The notes below the pieces were generated by a model. That model did not search any database. It saw only the letters and a list, made by a program, of their open reading frames with translations, and was not told the origin of the DNA. The position numbers and the translations under genes were made by a program. Of a stretch of 64,000 nt of DNA, positions 23,769 to 34,671 are shown in pieces. Position 1 is the first letter of the stretch. Every line of letters starts with the position of its first letter. Location of the stretch: positions 22,647,408 to 22,711,407 of the forward strand of contig CM070632.1 of assembly GCA_036346255.1 (NCBI GenBank), read 5' to 3'. Origin of the DNA: Ampelocalamus luodianensis (taxonomy: Eukaryota; Streptophyta; Magnoliopsida; Poales; Poaceae).

Positions 23769-24240
23769 CACACCGATCTGCAAGAAAAAAACGAAAAAAA
23801 ATTGATTAGTAAGCATTCGGTGTATTCTCTAATACTTAGGATTGAAGCTATTCCTACCATGTGAGTTAAGATGAAGCACGATGATTACAAAACATTTTGA
23901 TAGTCTATGGAAATCGAGCACATTTATTATAACAGAACTCTATTACCTACAATTCCATTCTTACATCTCTCACATAAGAAACCGATGAAAGAAAAGCACT
24001 ATCTTCATAGTAGTTTATTTTGTAAGCATTTCAGCATGCAAGTTATTTTCTGAATCGGTCTTCAATTGAACTGGCCATGACATTAGTCCCCTTGACTTAA
24101 TTATCACTATTCACTAACATGGTGTGAGATCATAAGCACAAAAGCTGACCAACTACACACTACAAAATAAAAGCAATCATTTTCTTTATGACAAAGGGCT
24201 GCTCTTGCTCTCTGCCACAACAAACATGTTGACGATGTGA
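23769..24240. other. No recognised gene
   Basis: A/T-rich flank between duplication copy A and MULE-2. Nothing recognised. Confidence 0.5.
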
Positions 24241-24355
24241 ACTATAGAAAAGTTACAGAAGAATATGGCAATGAATCCGGTCTACTCATAGCTATCAATT
24301 TTCTGATTTCTAGAACTAAGAAGCAAAAGCCATATTCTTCTGTAACTTTTCTATA
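24241..24355. repeat. Short foldback sequence
   Basis: ATAGAAAAGTTACAGAAG near 24244 recurs inverted near 24338-24355; arms of about 28 bp enclose a ~60-base loop. It abuts the left end of MULE-2 and could be a small MITE or part of the MULE terminus. Confidence 0.75.
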
Positions 24356-24370
24356 ATCCCCATAATTGCG

Positions 24371-24451
24371 GTCGCCCAACCGTTGGGCAATGAATGCAGT
24401 CGCCCAACGGTTGGGCGATAGGTGCCTCCAGTCGCCGAACGGTTGGGCGAC
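24371..24451. repeat. Left palindromic array of MULE-2
   Basis: Three units at 24371, 24399 and 24431 with core CGCCCAACGGTTGGGCG or its variants. The last unit ends 10 bases before the TATA box at 24461, so transposase binding here could also affect the promoter (inference). Confidence 0.88.
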
Positions 24452-24460
24452 TGGAAGGGC

Positions 24461-24468
24461 TTTATAAA
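24461..24468 (+). promoter_or_regulatory. TATA box of MULE-2 mudrA promoter
   Basis: TTTATAAA directly inside the palindromic array, followed by a purine-rich leader and a consensus splice donor (GGAG|GTAAGTTT) near 24619-24621, suggesting a 5' untranslated exon and intron before mudrA. Confidence 0.6.
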
Positions 24469-24654
24469 CCGCGCGCGGTCCCCCGTCGCCCTGCGCTCCG
24501 GAAGAAGAAAGAACAAACAGAGAAGAGAGGAAGAGGGAAAGAGGGAAAGAGAGGGAGGAAGAAAGAAGAGAGAAAAAGAGAGAGAGAGGGAGGGGGAAGG
24601 GAGAAGAAGACTTCGCGGAGGTAAGTTTTTTCATTTTGTAATGTACATTTTGTA

Positions 24655-24880
24655 GAGATTTTAGGTAGAGATTTTGTAGAGATTTTAGGTATAGATTTTA
24701 GGTAATCAGTTTATATAGTTTAATCTGTTAGAGATTTTAGGTAGAGATTTTAGGTAATCAGTTTATATAGTTTAGTCTGTTAGAGATTTTAGGTAGAGAT
24801 TTTAGGTAGAGGAAAAAAAATAGGATGTTTGGTAGAGGAAAAAAAATAGGATGTTAGGTTGAGGAAAAAAATTAGGGTTT
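24655..24880. repeat. Tandem repeats in the mudrA 5' intron region
   Basis: Repeated TAGAGATTTTAGG units, a twice-repeated block with AATCAGTTTATATAGTTTA, then AGAGGAAAAAAAATAGGATG repeats. Non-coding. Confidence 0.85.
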
Positions 24881-25357
24881 AGGGTAGACTATGAATTAGA
24901 TGTACGAACAAATTAGTAGAGGTAAATTAGTACGAACAAATTGGCAGAGGTTAAATAGCTACGTAGAAGACTGGAACGCCACGCCACTTGTAGCATTTCG
25001 GATAGCAAGTTAGCGTCAGAATTAGATGATGACTTCTATGGAATGAACGGGGTGTTGATCATGATGTAGTGTAGTTGTCGACGATAGACGAAGAGCCTTA
25101 GAAATGTAAAATACAATGTAGTAGTGCTTGCATGTCGTGCGTTAGATCGACTAGTTGTAATATTAAAAATATTTGCGGACATATACCGTAAGTCATGCTG
25201 TACCCACTACATTGAAAGTGCATTACGGTGTTGGCACCATTCGTGAAGGTCCGTGCGGTCTTGACTTGAGTAGTTTTCTCAAACCACTCTGGTACACCTG
25301 CACGGCGAGAATGCACGAATCGCAGATGTGATGTAATCGCTCACCCGTAGCTTCTCC
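24881..25357 (+). other. Non-coding stretch before mudrA
   Basis: Likely intron or leader of the mudrA transcript. No gene recognised; the minus ORF at 25098-25316 has no supporting feature. Confidence 0.4.
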
Positions 25358-27782
25358 TTGGACCCCGAGGTGTGTGCGTCGTCATACAAGGGCTTTGGAG
25401 CCGGTCTCGACGGACATCAGATGGGAGTTGAGAACACTGATGCGCACGGTGTGTGGAAGGGCTTCATAGAAGGTCAGAGGCGCCGTGGATATGAGTGTGT
25501 AGTGCTTGTGCAACCATGCCCAAAAGAAGCGTGCAGGACCGATTTGGATATCATCCTGGTGGTGGGAGCAGCTCGGGTGCTCAGTATGTTGGTGAAGAAG
25601 AGGAGGTGGAGGAAGGCGTTAGGAAGGGTTCGGAGGATGTTGCTTGTGATGAGCCCGACGCGGTAGGTACGGAAGAAGAAGATCGGGCACCGCATGGTGA
25701 GCCTACAGGACAAGCTGATGAAGGAGAGCATATGGAGTACATATTGCGTCAAATGGATAGCGATGACCGGATGGCCTTGGCGAAAGAGGAAGCTCTACAG
25801 GAGGACGACGAGGATAGTTCTGATGAGGACGGAGCTCCCATCCCCCAGGAATGGAATAGGTTTGACGTTGAGGGTGTAAGTACGCATGACGAGCACGAAT
25901 CGCCGTGGGAGTACCATGCTACTGAGGTTCGGTTGCACTCAATGTTTGCTGATAAGACATCCTTGCAGGATGCCATTAAGTTGTGGGCTATGTCCATGCA
26001 ATGACGTTCGGTCATCAAATCTAGCCAGAGCAAGACATCGTCAAGTGCGAGCAAGCCGCTTGTCCTTGGTGAGTGCACGATATAGACCAAAGTATGAGAC
26101 TCACCGGATTGTCTCGAAGGTAGAGGCGCACTCGCATGCTCAACATCGTTTTGTCGGACATCGTAACCTAACGCCGACCTTCGTAGCCAATTTGATGTAT
26201 GGAGAGAGTAGAGAAGAAGGATGTGGAGGCCAAGCACATTATGGTGGCTATCGATAAGAAATTCAAGTACAAGATCAGCTATGCAAAGGCGTGACGTGCG
26301 AAGCAAAGGCTTTAGAAAGACGGTTTGGATCTTTTGAGGCGGCGTATGACAACCTTCCTCGTATGCTGGAGGTGCTGCAGGAGAGAAACCCGGGAACGTA
26401 CACTGCTGTAAGGGACATGCCATCTAAAAAACCGCGAGGTTTTTTAATATTGCAAAGGGCCTTCTTAGCCTTCGGCCCGTGATCGAGGCTTTTAGGCATA
26501 TGCTGCCCGTGATCTCGATTGACGGACCTTTTGACCGGGAAATACAAGGGCAAATCCTAATGACCATAGGCGTTGACGGAATAATCAAATTCGCCATTGG
26601 CCATCGATTCGCCGAAGGTGAGAATTACGACACCGTTGTGGTTCCTTCGACATCTAAGGGTGGGAGTTGTTGGAGGTCGTCTTGGTGTGTGCGTGATCCA
26701 CGATCGCCATGCCGTGATGTCAAGGCCATAAGAAAACTTCAAGAAGACCCGAGGAGCCGTTCCTTGGTCGGATATGACGAGTAGATGGTGCATTCGTCAC
26801 TTAGGCGAACTTCTTTAAGAAGTTCCCGGCAACAACCGTGAAGCTATTCAAGAGGTGGCTATGCGTAACCAAGCAATAAAATTTGACGCCTTATGGATGC
26901 TACCGATGAGCACAGCAGAAACACGTGGGACAGATGAACCACGGACGAGTCCGAACCTCATCGGAGCGAGGCGGAGGACCTTGAGGAACATCGAGTGCTT
27001 TCGCCTTTGGATCGAGGGCGTGCCATTGGAGAAGTGGTCAGCTCGCCGCACGACACCAATGGGGCGAGGTATGGCATAATGACGACTAACCTTGCGGAGG
27101 TGTACAACTGGGTTCTTAGGGGCCTCCGTTCTCAGCCCCTCATCGCCATCGTGGAAGGTGTTCGCGCAGACTGTCGGGTATTTCGGGAGAGGCGTTCAAA
27201 TGCCGCACTTCATGCCAAGAACCTCAAACAACGTCGCTCAAGATTACGGCATACATACAGGCGAAGACAGCGAAGGGCCAGTCGCACACGGTGCACGTGA
27301 TGGGCAATACGGAGCATCGTTTCGACGTGCTCCTCCGGGATAGAGCCGGATTTGGGACGGCTCGTTCTCTTGTCACGCAGGAGGTATGGCTTGGAGATCA
27401 TGTGAACGAACCTACCTGTACATGCAATAAACCGAGGCTATTACACAAGCCATGCTCCCATGTCCTCGCCGCATGCGGGATTGTGCGCATGGACCCGTCC
27501 AACTTTGTGTCCGAGTACTTCTTGAAGGACAGGGTGGTGCAGGCTTGGACTGGTGAGCTTAGGGGCTTTAGGGCTGTGGGTAACTTCGCCACGGAGGACA
27601 TTGCAAACAGGATCTGGATTCCGGACCTCGACATGCTGAAGGGTGGCAAGGGGCGTCGGCAGAGTCGGCGTATTACCAATGATATAGACGAAGCACAAGC
27701 CGGGGCGTTGGGTCAACGCTGCGGGCTCTGCGGCCAGGAGGGCCACACAGCCAGACGATGCAAGGCACCAGCTGAGGAGTAG
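25358..27782 (+). pseudogene. mudrA-like transposase pseudogene of MULE-2
   Basis: Plus-strand blocks: acidic N-terminal region and SSDEDGAPIPQEWNRFDVEG (25495-26004), RFGSFEAAYDNLPRML with GTYTAVRDMPSKKPRGFLI (26291-26482), FRHMLPVISIDGPF (26479 and beyond), TTNLAEVYNWVLRGLRSQ (about 27080), and a long intact C-terminal frame (27291-27782) with a SWIM finger (CTCNKPRLLHKPCSH) and a CCHC knuckle (CGLCGQEGHTARRC). Frameshifts and stops separate the blocks. The C-terminal 160 residues are better preserved than in MULE-1. Confidence 0.88.
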
Positions 27783-28038
27783 GCTCCGCCATGGTTTGCG
27801 GCACCGCTTCTTGCAGTGTGCAAAGTGGGACCTTGTGTACGTTGTACTATTTATGTAACTGTTCTGCTACTATATAATTTGTATTGTCGTGGGTACCGTG
27901 TGTACTTCGTATTGTTTATGTAACTGTTCTGGCACTATGTACTTTGTATTGGTTTCATTGTTTACAAGTTAAATTCACTCCTGTTTTACATTTTATGTAA
28001 TATTTCCATGTATTTTGTACCTTCAATTTGTTTTGCAG

Positions 28039-30299
28039 GTATGGCTCACGGATCGGATCGAGTTTCGCTCTCTTGGAAGAGCGCATCGGCCGCTACATCG
28101 CGCGTCGCGTCGTGTCCCTCATCCTCGCGGTGCGCCGACGCGATCGTGTTGGGGGTGATCCGCACGCGGACACCTCGGGTGGCCTGGAGGCTAGACGCAC
28201 GCTGGACAGCCAGGTTAGCATTCGTTGGCACTATTTTATCACCAAACGCACATCTCGTACTAACCTTTTGTTGTTTTGCAGGCTCAGCGCTGCTGGTATA
28301 CTACCACTCGCCCGGATGGTGCAGGCCACGGACGAGGACGAGCCGGCAGCACCCGCGGGTGACGACGACGCAGACGTCCATGCCGGCCCAGAGCGGTCCC
28401 GACGCTTCCCATTCGACCGGTCCTTGTTGACAGCTCTTGTGGACCGGTGGCGGCCGGAGACTCACACGTTCCATCTTCCGTTCGGGGAGATGACACCTAC
28501 TCTACAGGACGTCTCCATGCTACTTGGCCTCCCTATCGTGGGAGGCGCTGCTTTCCCGCAGGAGCCTCCGGAGAACAGCTCTCCCTACGGGCAGGAGATG
28601 TACTTCGGAGGCGAGGTTGATCGGCCGACTATGGGCTCGCTTTGGTGTCGGCGACGGGTACGTATTATTTTCTGTGACTTATTTTTTAATATCATCGATC
28701 GTTCAATCTAATATGCCGTGTTGTGTTCCTCGCAGGTACAGTTTGCGCACGTGCAGGTGACACGTGCGTACGAGCCGTTCGTGGAGCTGTTCGACCGGCT
28801 CACGGCGGACGACGTCACGCGCCATACTCCCCGAGGATTTAGCTGCCGCGCTCCTCACGGCTTTCGTCGCGTGCTCGCGCCGGGACCATCGCTCACCCGC
28901 GAGGTGCTCGTCTTCGACGTCTTCGTTGAGGACTACGCGCACATCGCGTGATGCGACGATTCGCCTACGGCAGAGGTTCCGATACCGTTCGGCGGCGGTG
29001 CGACGGCGCGCACGCGTGAGTAATCGACAAACATCCCGCTATTTGTCGTCGTCTAGTACGCATGACTTCTAATTACATGTTACGCCTTGCGAGTTGATGG
29101 AAGGAGCACGCCGCGCGACGAATCGGGTGGTAGGATGAACGACTGGGTGGACCAGTGGGACGGCGCACTTGATGACCGTCTGCAGGAGGACACGCCTTAC
29201 GACCCTACGACCTACGACGCGTACCTCCGCTGGTACGCTCCTCGGACACGCACCAGGCTCGTACTTGCTGCAGATGCGCCCGCACCACGTGTCCCGACAC
29301 CGAGAGACACATACCCTGTGCATTTCGCGCAGGATGTCCATAGCGCGGTACGTTACATCCTACTTCCAATCATTCGGTTCTGGCCTCTGCTATTACATAT
29401 TTCACCAGGTCTTGTTTTCGATGTAGGCGAGCATCGCCGCAGAGATTACGACGAACTGTCGGTCATGGGTTCAGACGTTATCGGACTGTGTCGAGGGCAC
29501 ACGCGAGGAGACGGCCCAGATGGTGCGTCGTGTGGCTGATCAAGCCGCACGTATTTTCGGCTTTGTTGTCGCGGCGCCAGCACGGAGGTTGATACGGCGG
29601 GTTGTTCGGTCGACGATCCTTAGGTCGCGCGGCGCCGCATCGTCCGGACAAAGAGCTAGCATACGAGAGGGTCAGCTAGACCACGTCCGACACCGGCACG
29701 CCCTGACGAGGCCGGATCCTCGAGCAGACCCTCTCCGCCGAGGCCTGAGGAGGCTGGAGGTTCCGCCTGGGCACAGCCCCATACACCGACAGCGCCGCAC
29801 TACGTTGGTCCTCCACAACCCTTTGCCTTCCACACTCAGTACACACAGGGCGCGTACGGCGTGCCATACTACCCTACGGTAGCTGAGAGTACGTAACATC
29901 TCCGTTTCTCAGCATACATCGTGTTTTTGTTAATTGACTAACAATACTTTACTGTGTAGGTCCAATTCCCTATGACAGAGGGTCCTCTCCAGGCTTCGCG
30001 GAAGCCCACGACTTCTTGGTGGATGACTACCCGGCACCTCAGCCCACTCCGGCTGAGGTTCTCTCTCACACTGACTTGCCCCGCGCGCCGCACCCACACA
30101 ACAGCCGCTTTTGTCCACCCCTTCGCCTCTCGGTCCTCGTGAGACCAGGGCTCCAGACCGTCTTTCCCTGTCGGGGCCGAGGCCCCGACACCCAGCGCAG
30201 AGGAGGGGGCCCAAGCGAGCCCGAAGGGGAGGAGACGTAGGTGGACAGGGCCGTGGTGATGGAGGAGAGGATGCTGGGGGTGCGGTTGGCGGGGCCTAG
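28039..30299 (+). pseudogene. Plant mobile domain (PMD, aminotransferase-like) gene, degenerate
   Basis: Exon-like blocks with canonical borders: 28039-28213, 28282-28657, 28736-29015, about 29090-29347, 29427-29888 and 29960-30299. Block 2 carries the PMD signature WRPETHTFHLPFGEMTPTL and QDVSMLLGLPIVG. Block 3 continues with VTRAYEPFVELFDRL, block 4 with YDAYLRWYAPRTRTRL, block 5 with ASIAAEITTNCRSWVQTL. The joins of blocks 1/2 and the interior of block 3 do not stay in one frame in my reading, so it is called degenerate. PMD genes are known to associate with plant mobile elements, and some (MAIN/MAIL1 of Arabidopsis) act in silencing; a role here is inferred only. Confidence 0.75.
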
Positions 30300-30502
30300 T
30301 AGGGGGCTACTAGGGGGAGGGGATGCTACTGGTACATTTGTTCGTTATGTCATACTTAAATTTTGCACTTCATATGTGACGCATGTAATACTTTTGCGTA
30401 TGTGATGCATGTCATACTTTTGCGTACGTGATGCATGTAATACTTTCGCGTTATACTACCCACTCGTTCATACAACACGTGTTCGTCGAATGCTTTGTCT
30501 TG

Positions 30503-30790
30503 ACGACGTGACCCGACTAGCCTGCTTTTTCTGGACGATGTGACCAAACGAGCCTGCTTTTTCTGCACGGTGTGACCAGACGACGCAGATATTCAATCTG
30601 AGGGCATGACTCGACGAGATAACTTTATCAGGACGATGTAACCCGACGAGCCAGCTTTCTCTGAGGATATGACCAGACGAGGTAGCTTTTCAGGACGATG
30701 TAACCTGACGACCCAGCTTTTTCTTAGGACATGACCATACGGGGTAGCTTTTCAGGACGATGTGTCCCAACGAGCCAGCTTTTTCTGAGC
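30503..30790 (+). repeat. Nine-unit tandem array upstream of the MULE-2 GRF gene
   Basis: About nine ~30-34-bp units of the form GACGATGTGACC-GACGAG-CAGCTTTTTCTG, alternating two subtypes towards the 3' end, stopping 27 bases before a TATA box. The related array in MULE-1 is at 3399-3548. Confidence 0.88.
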
Positions 30791-30816
30791 CCGGCTACCA
30801 CTCCCTCCGCTGTACC

Positions 30817-30824
30817 TATAAATA
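30817..30824 (+). promoter_or_regulatory. TATA box of the MULE-2 GRF gene
   Basis: TATAAATA, 50 bases upstream of the ATG at 30874. Confidence 0.7.
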
Positions 30825-30873
30825 CAGCGCAACTCATCTAAGAACTCCACACCAGCACCACCAAGTAGAAAAC

Positions 30874-31632
30874 ATGGACAAGGAGAAGGAATGGGAGAAA
30901 ATCTGCAAACTTTTGAAGGACTGGGTGTCTCCCCATGAGACCGCCGCTCGCAATCGTGCCGCTAGCCAGCAGCCTTTCACACACCAAACTTTTACAGAAC
31001 TAGTGGATGTGAGGAAGCTACCTCGTAGTTCGCCCAATGATTCAGGGTCGAGCCGCGACCCCCCACCAATGCCCGCGGAACGTCCTCCGGAAGGGCCACC
31101 GATAGGGGTGGCGCCACCCCTATGCTGGTGCCGGGACGCCTGTAAGTGCGTCAAATCAACCGATGAGTGGACCATTGGCCAGCGCTATTGGTGTTGCCCA
31201 AACTACGCCGCGGACTACAATGACAGGCACCTGGTAATGAAACCATATCTCGGGGTACAATGCTCTTTTTCCTTGCATAACGGCGTAACGAACTATCTTC
31301 ACCTATTGCAGTCTCTGCCACCCCTATGCGACTTCCGTCAGTGGATCGACGACAACATCCACCCCTACGACATGTGGTGGTTGCTGACACAGAAGAGTTG
31401 GGCCAGGGAGGACATCGAGGCCCGTGAAAGGCGCCTCAAAGAGGTGAAAGCTGAGCAGGCAGAGCAACGTAGGCTGCACAGGCAGCGCGAGGAGCAGGAG
31501 CGTGAGCATGCCAGGCGACGGGAGGCCGAGAGGGAGCGGAAGAGGGCTATCGCGACGAGAGCTAAGGCGCAAGGCGAGGAGTATAACGCCGAGCTAGGTA
31601 GCAAGGGCAAATGGCCCCGTTCCACTCAGTAG
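30874..31632 (+). CDS. GRF-type zinc-finger protein carried by MULE-2, intact
   Basis: Single uninterrupted frame of 252 residues. The ATG at 30874 is preferred over one at 30760 because the TATA box at 30817-30824 lies between them. Residues 1-80: charged start (MDKEKEWEKICKLLKDW) and a proline-rich linker. About 95-170: a Cys cluster CWCRDACKCVKSTDEWTIGQ, then RYWCCPNY and CDFRQWID, the GRF finger pattern. About 185-240: a strongly charged Arg/Glu coiled coil. Related to the broken minus-strand gene of MULE-1. Function in transposition is unknown; the finger suggests nucleic-acid binding. It is the only open gene in either MULE. Confidence 0.78.
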   Translation: MDKEKEWEKICKLLKDWVSPHETAARNRAASQQPFTHQTFTELVDVRKLPRSSPNDSGSSRDPPPMPAERPPEGPPIGVAPPLCWCRDACKCVKSTDEWTIGQRYWCCPNYAADYNDRHLVMKPYLGVQCSFSLHNGVTNYLHLLQSLPPLCDFRQWIDDNIHPYDMWWLLTQKSWAREDIEARERRLKEVKAEQAEQRRLHRQREEQEREHARRREAERERKRAIATRAKAQGEEYNAELGSKGKWPRSTQ

Positions 31633-32236
31633 TTCTGCCCTATTTGGCCATCAGTAGTTCTACCCTATTCGTCCACATATCGCATGTATTTCTATTTCCC
31701 TAAAGGCATGCGTGTACCTTCCTCGGTTCGTTGTCCTTCATGCCATGTAACCCCCCTGTTCGATGAAACATTCTGTTCTTATTGTAATATCAGTTGCCTT
31801 CGTACGTACGAATCATTAAAACCGCAATCGTCCTCACAAAATTCTTACAATATTCACCTTAGTACAACAATACATGACATAATTTAAAAAGATATTCACA
31901 TATATCCAGCCAGTTTTTCATTTTTCATGTTTCACTTAGCTACTTTTTGATTTTCATAAAATTTAAATGGTACCAAATCTGTTGCACTCGCAATAACACT
32001 TTCTCATCGTAGTATGTTATTGTACTATGGTTAATTTTTGGAGAATTAATCGACAACATTACAGGTATGAACGATTCGTAAACGGAAAGATAGGTGATAT
32101 TGCGACTGGTACCTCAATTGACGCTCAACTAGCGATTGGTTCCATATTTTGGTAATTTTTTTTAGCGACTACATATATTTTGTAATTGATTCTTAAAAAT
32201 AATATTATTTTAAAAAAAACAACAAGGAGAGCTCCT
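31633..32236. other. MULE-2 3' non-coding region
   Basis: No gene. Contains GCGACTGGTACC-type fragments near 32100-32140 that look like further degenerate array units. Confidence 0.5.
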
Positions 32237-32344
32237 GTCGTCCATTGGTTGGGCGACTGCCAGCTGTCGCCACACCGTTGGGCGACTGGGTCCTGTTGTC
32301 CAACGGTGTTGCGACTAGTCCCTGTCGCCCAACGGTGTGGCGAC
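32237..32344. repeat. Right palindromic array of MULE-2
   Basis: Four units starting at 32237, 32266, 32295 and 32324, exactly 29 bases apart, each a 21-bp near-palindrome GTCG...CGAC plus an 8-base linker (CTGCCAGC-like). The arms vary but keep pairing potential in part. Confidence 0.9.
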
Positions 32345-32433
32345 AGGAGTACATTCCTGTAATAAAACAAATAGCAGGAATAAACTTGTAATTTATAATA
32401 AAATATAGATTATTTTAAAAAAAATTTCACATT

Positions 32434-33080
32434 GAAGTGCACTTTGAATAGATCAAATCAATTCTTTATTTGGCATGTGAAAGAAATTAGAAAACACCAT
32501 CTATGACAGAACTGAAAAATACCATGTAAAACAACTAACAACACGAAATGGTTATAGATTGCTTATACACTAAAGCCAAGAATCGTACAAGACATAACTT
32601 GAAACATCCGTAGTTCCCCTTATCATAGAATCTGGAAACAGAGAAATTCCAAATGACATCCAATATGCATGCACACAAAAAATGCAAAAAAATATATGTT
32701 CAAGTGACCCAGTGGTCTAATGCATGATATACTGATGACAAAGAAAAGAAGAGTGTTCTGATGTCTTTCCATTGTAATTGGCTGGATATAACACAATCAT
32801 GTTCTTGAATAATCTTCAAAGTCATCGATTCATTCAGTGCAAATTTTAACAGAGGTGCATCCCACAATCTAACAACTAATCCTACTATAGAGCCAATATA
32901 CATGCTCTACTCCCTAAACCAAAAAAATGGAGAACTCGTAAGCAATATAACATCAATTAGAAACATACTACAGCTATCTGGAAAGGCACTAACATGGAAT
33001 ATTTGCCAATGTAGTATGAATCTTATCTGATTCATGCATCCAGTCATCTCTTCTTCTCATTGGACAACCAAAAGGAATTA
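32434..33080. repeat. Segmental duplication copy B (empty copia site)
   Basis: Matches 10500-10792 joined to 23301-23768. At the point where copia inserted in copy A, copy B reads AATGACATCCAATATGC without interruption. Contains a minus ORF (32700-32903, 67 aa) with partial counterparts in copy A; no family recognised. Confidence 0.88.
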
Positions 33081-34540
33081 CAAGAGGAGTTAAACAAGGA
33101 CACAGACTGAATTATCTTGGAAGTATGATATGGCACTACAGAAAACATAAGGCGCTGAAAATAAGCATCTCCACAATGACAATTCTGTTACATGATAATA
33201 TATGAGAGTAATTGAAAGGCAAGGTATAGCTATATCAGAAGCTAAGAAACTAAAATCAATGATGCAAATTATTAGTGGAATAAAGGAAATTAGTGATTCA
33301 AATAGTTAGTGGTTTTGAGAAAAAATATTGCATTGGAATGATGCATGTTACATAGATAGGCTGTTGAAAACGGATCTCTCGAATGGCAAATTAACCTTTT
33401 TGCCATGCAAAAAGAATGCCAACAAAGAAAACGGCACCGCTCCTACCACGGCACTAAGACTACTAACTATTTTTAAGCTAGTTTCTGGAAGACCATAATA
33501 ACAAGCACCATTTGATAAGACTCTACCTCTAAGCACAAGCTAAACAATGGATTTGTAGAGATAGACCATAAGGTTCAGAGCAGTTAAAAGAAGAACAGAA
33601 AGTTACAAAGCACAATTAATATTTGGCAAACTATGGAAACTAAAACCTTTTTTTTTGCTGGTCCATTTCAGAAAACCAGCGCAAATCCAACACAAATCAA
33701 TACAACAAGCAGTATTTGTAATCTCAAACTATTCTAAGCTACATACCTACAAAGCAGCTGGCCGTATAGTCTGGTAACCTGGAACATCTAAAATCACTTG
33801 AATAGCTGAGAAGGAGAAGGGGAAGGAGACGTTGACAATGTCCTAGGGTTCGGGCATGTGGCAGCTAGGAGCAGCGACGACAGTGTGAAAGGCAGGGAGC
33901 AGGTTCGAAGGGTCTAACTACATTCGTTGTCCACAGACGTCAGAAATGAAAGCTCGAGCGGCCGATGACGATGCCGTCCCTGCTACTGGCAGAACCATCA
34001 ATCCCCATGCTTGCCGTGTAGCGATGCCAAGGTGCGCTCACCTCACCTGCAAAAAGGAGGGGGAAAAATCAGATTTTTTGCTCCTTGCATGCACTCCTTG
34101 CTTATTTTAAGTGGCTGCAATCAGTGGCGGAACTACCGTCGGGGCAAGGGCGGCTGCCCCCCACCCCCCACCACATACCAGATTCTATAGCATATTGTCC
34201 ACATCAAATGCAAACAAACCGCATCCCATATATGGTAAATTCAATGCAACTCGAGATACCTATCAATTTAAGGCACTATCCCCAATTTGATAATTTTACA
34301 TAATTCTTACGAGAGTGGCATTGTTTCCTGAAAAATTTCCAAGAATTTTGTACGAAATTTCTACAAGACGTCCAACCCAGTAAAGAGTACGATGGAAGAG
34401 GAGATATGTAGCTGTTGGCTCCATACCTCACATATCATATTCTGCTCTGTGTATATATTTGACACATCCATCAATTAGCATATAAAGAATTGCCATCAAA
34501 CACATAACAATTAGCAAATCCACATTTCCAGTACTCATCA
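33081..34540. other. No confident gene
   Basis: A minus ORF at 33348-33536 (62 aa, GACYYGLPETSLKIVSSLSA, then a hydrophobic stretch) could be a gene remnant but is unsupported. At 34075-34170 a block TTTTTTGCTCCTTGCATGCA...CAGTGGCGGAACTACCG recurs in part at 39482-39527 and 40326-40370. Confidence 0.4.
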
Positions 34541-34671
34541 TGTAACACCCCAGCCCAACTAGAGCCTGGAATGCTACTAACTAAATATACTAACAATTTA
34601 AACACAAGGCATAGTTCTAAATATCGACATAACCTCCTTTGTATAACTTAGTATTCCGGAGATTCCAACCA
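34541..34671 (-). repeat. Truncated left LTR
   Basis: Matches 37663-37793 almost exactly, then diverges abruptly into internal sequence; the rest of the LTR and the expected polypurine tract are missing. Confidence 0.85.

Larger units (their letters stand above)
24356..32430 (+). mobile_element. MULE-2: ~8-kb Mutator-like element with three genes
   Basis: Carries, all on the plus strand, mudrA (pseudogene), a plant-mobile-domain gene (degenerate) and an intact GRF zinc-finger gene, between palindromic arrays at 24371-24451 and 32237-32344. The exact outer ends and TSD could not be fixed: the left edge adjoins a foldback sequence and the right edge passes through A/T-rich sequence into duplication copy B at 32434. 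Confidence 0.82.

Noticed and set aside
24155..24170. CACTACAAAATAAAA as a CACTA terminus
   Set aside because: No subterminal repeats or partner end nearby; likely chance.
25098..25316. 72-codon minus ORF in MULE-2 leader
   Set aside because: No domain; lies in the probable mudrA 5' intron.
32237..32344. 29-bp repeats could suggest a satellite or CRISPR array
   Set aside because: Only four units, palindromic, paired with similar units at the other end of a MULE; no cas-like genes and a plant context.
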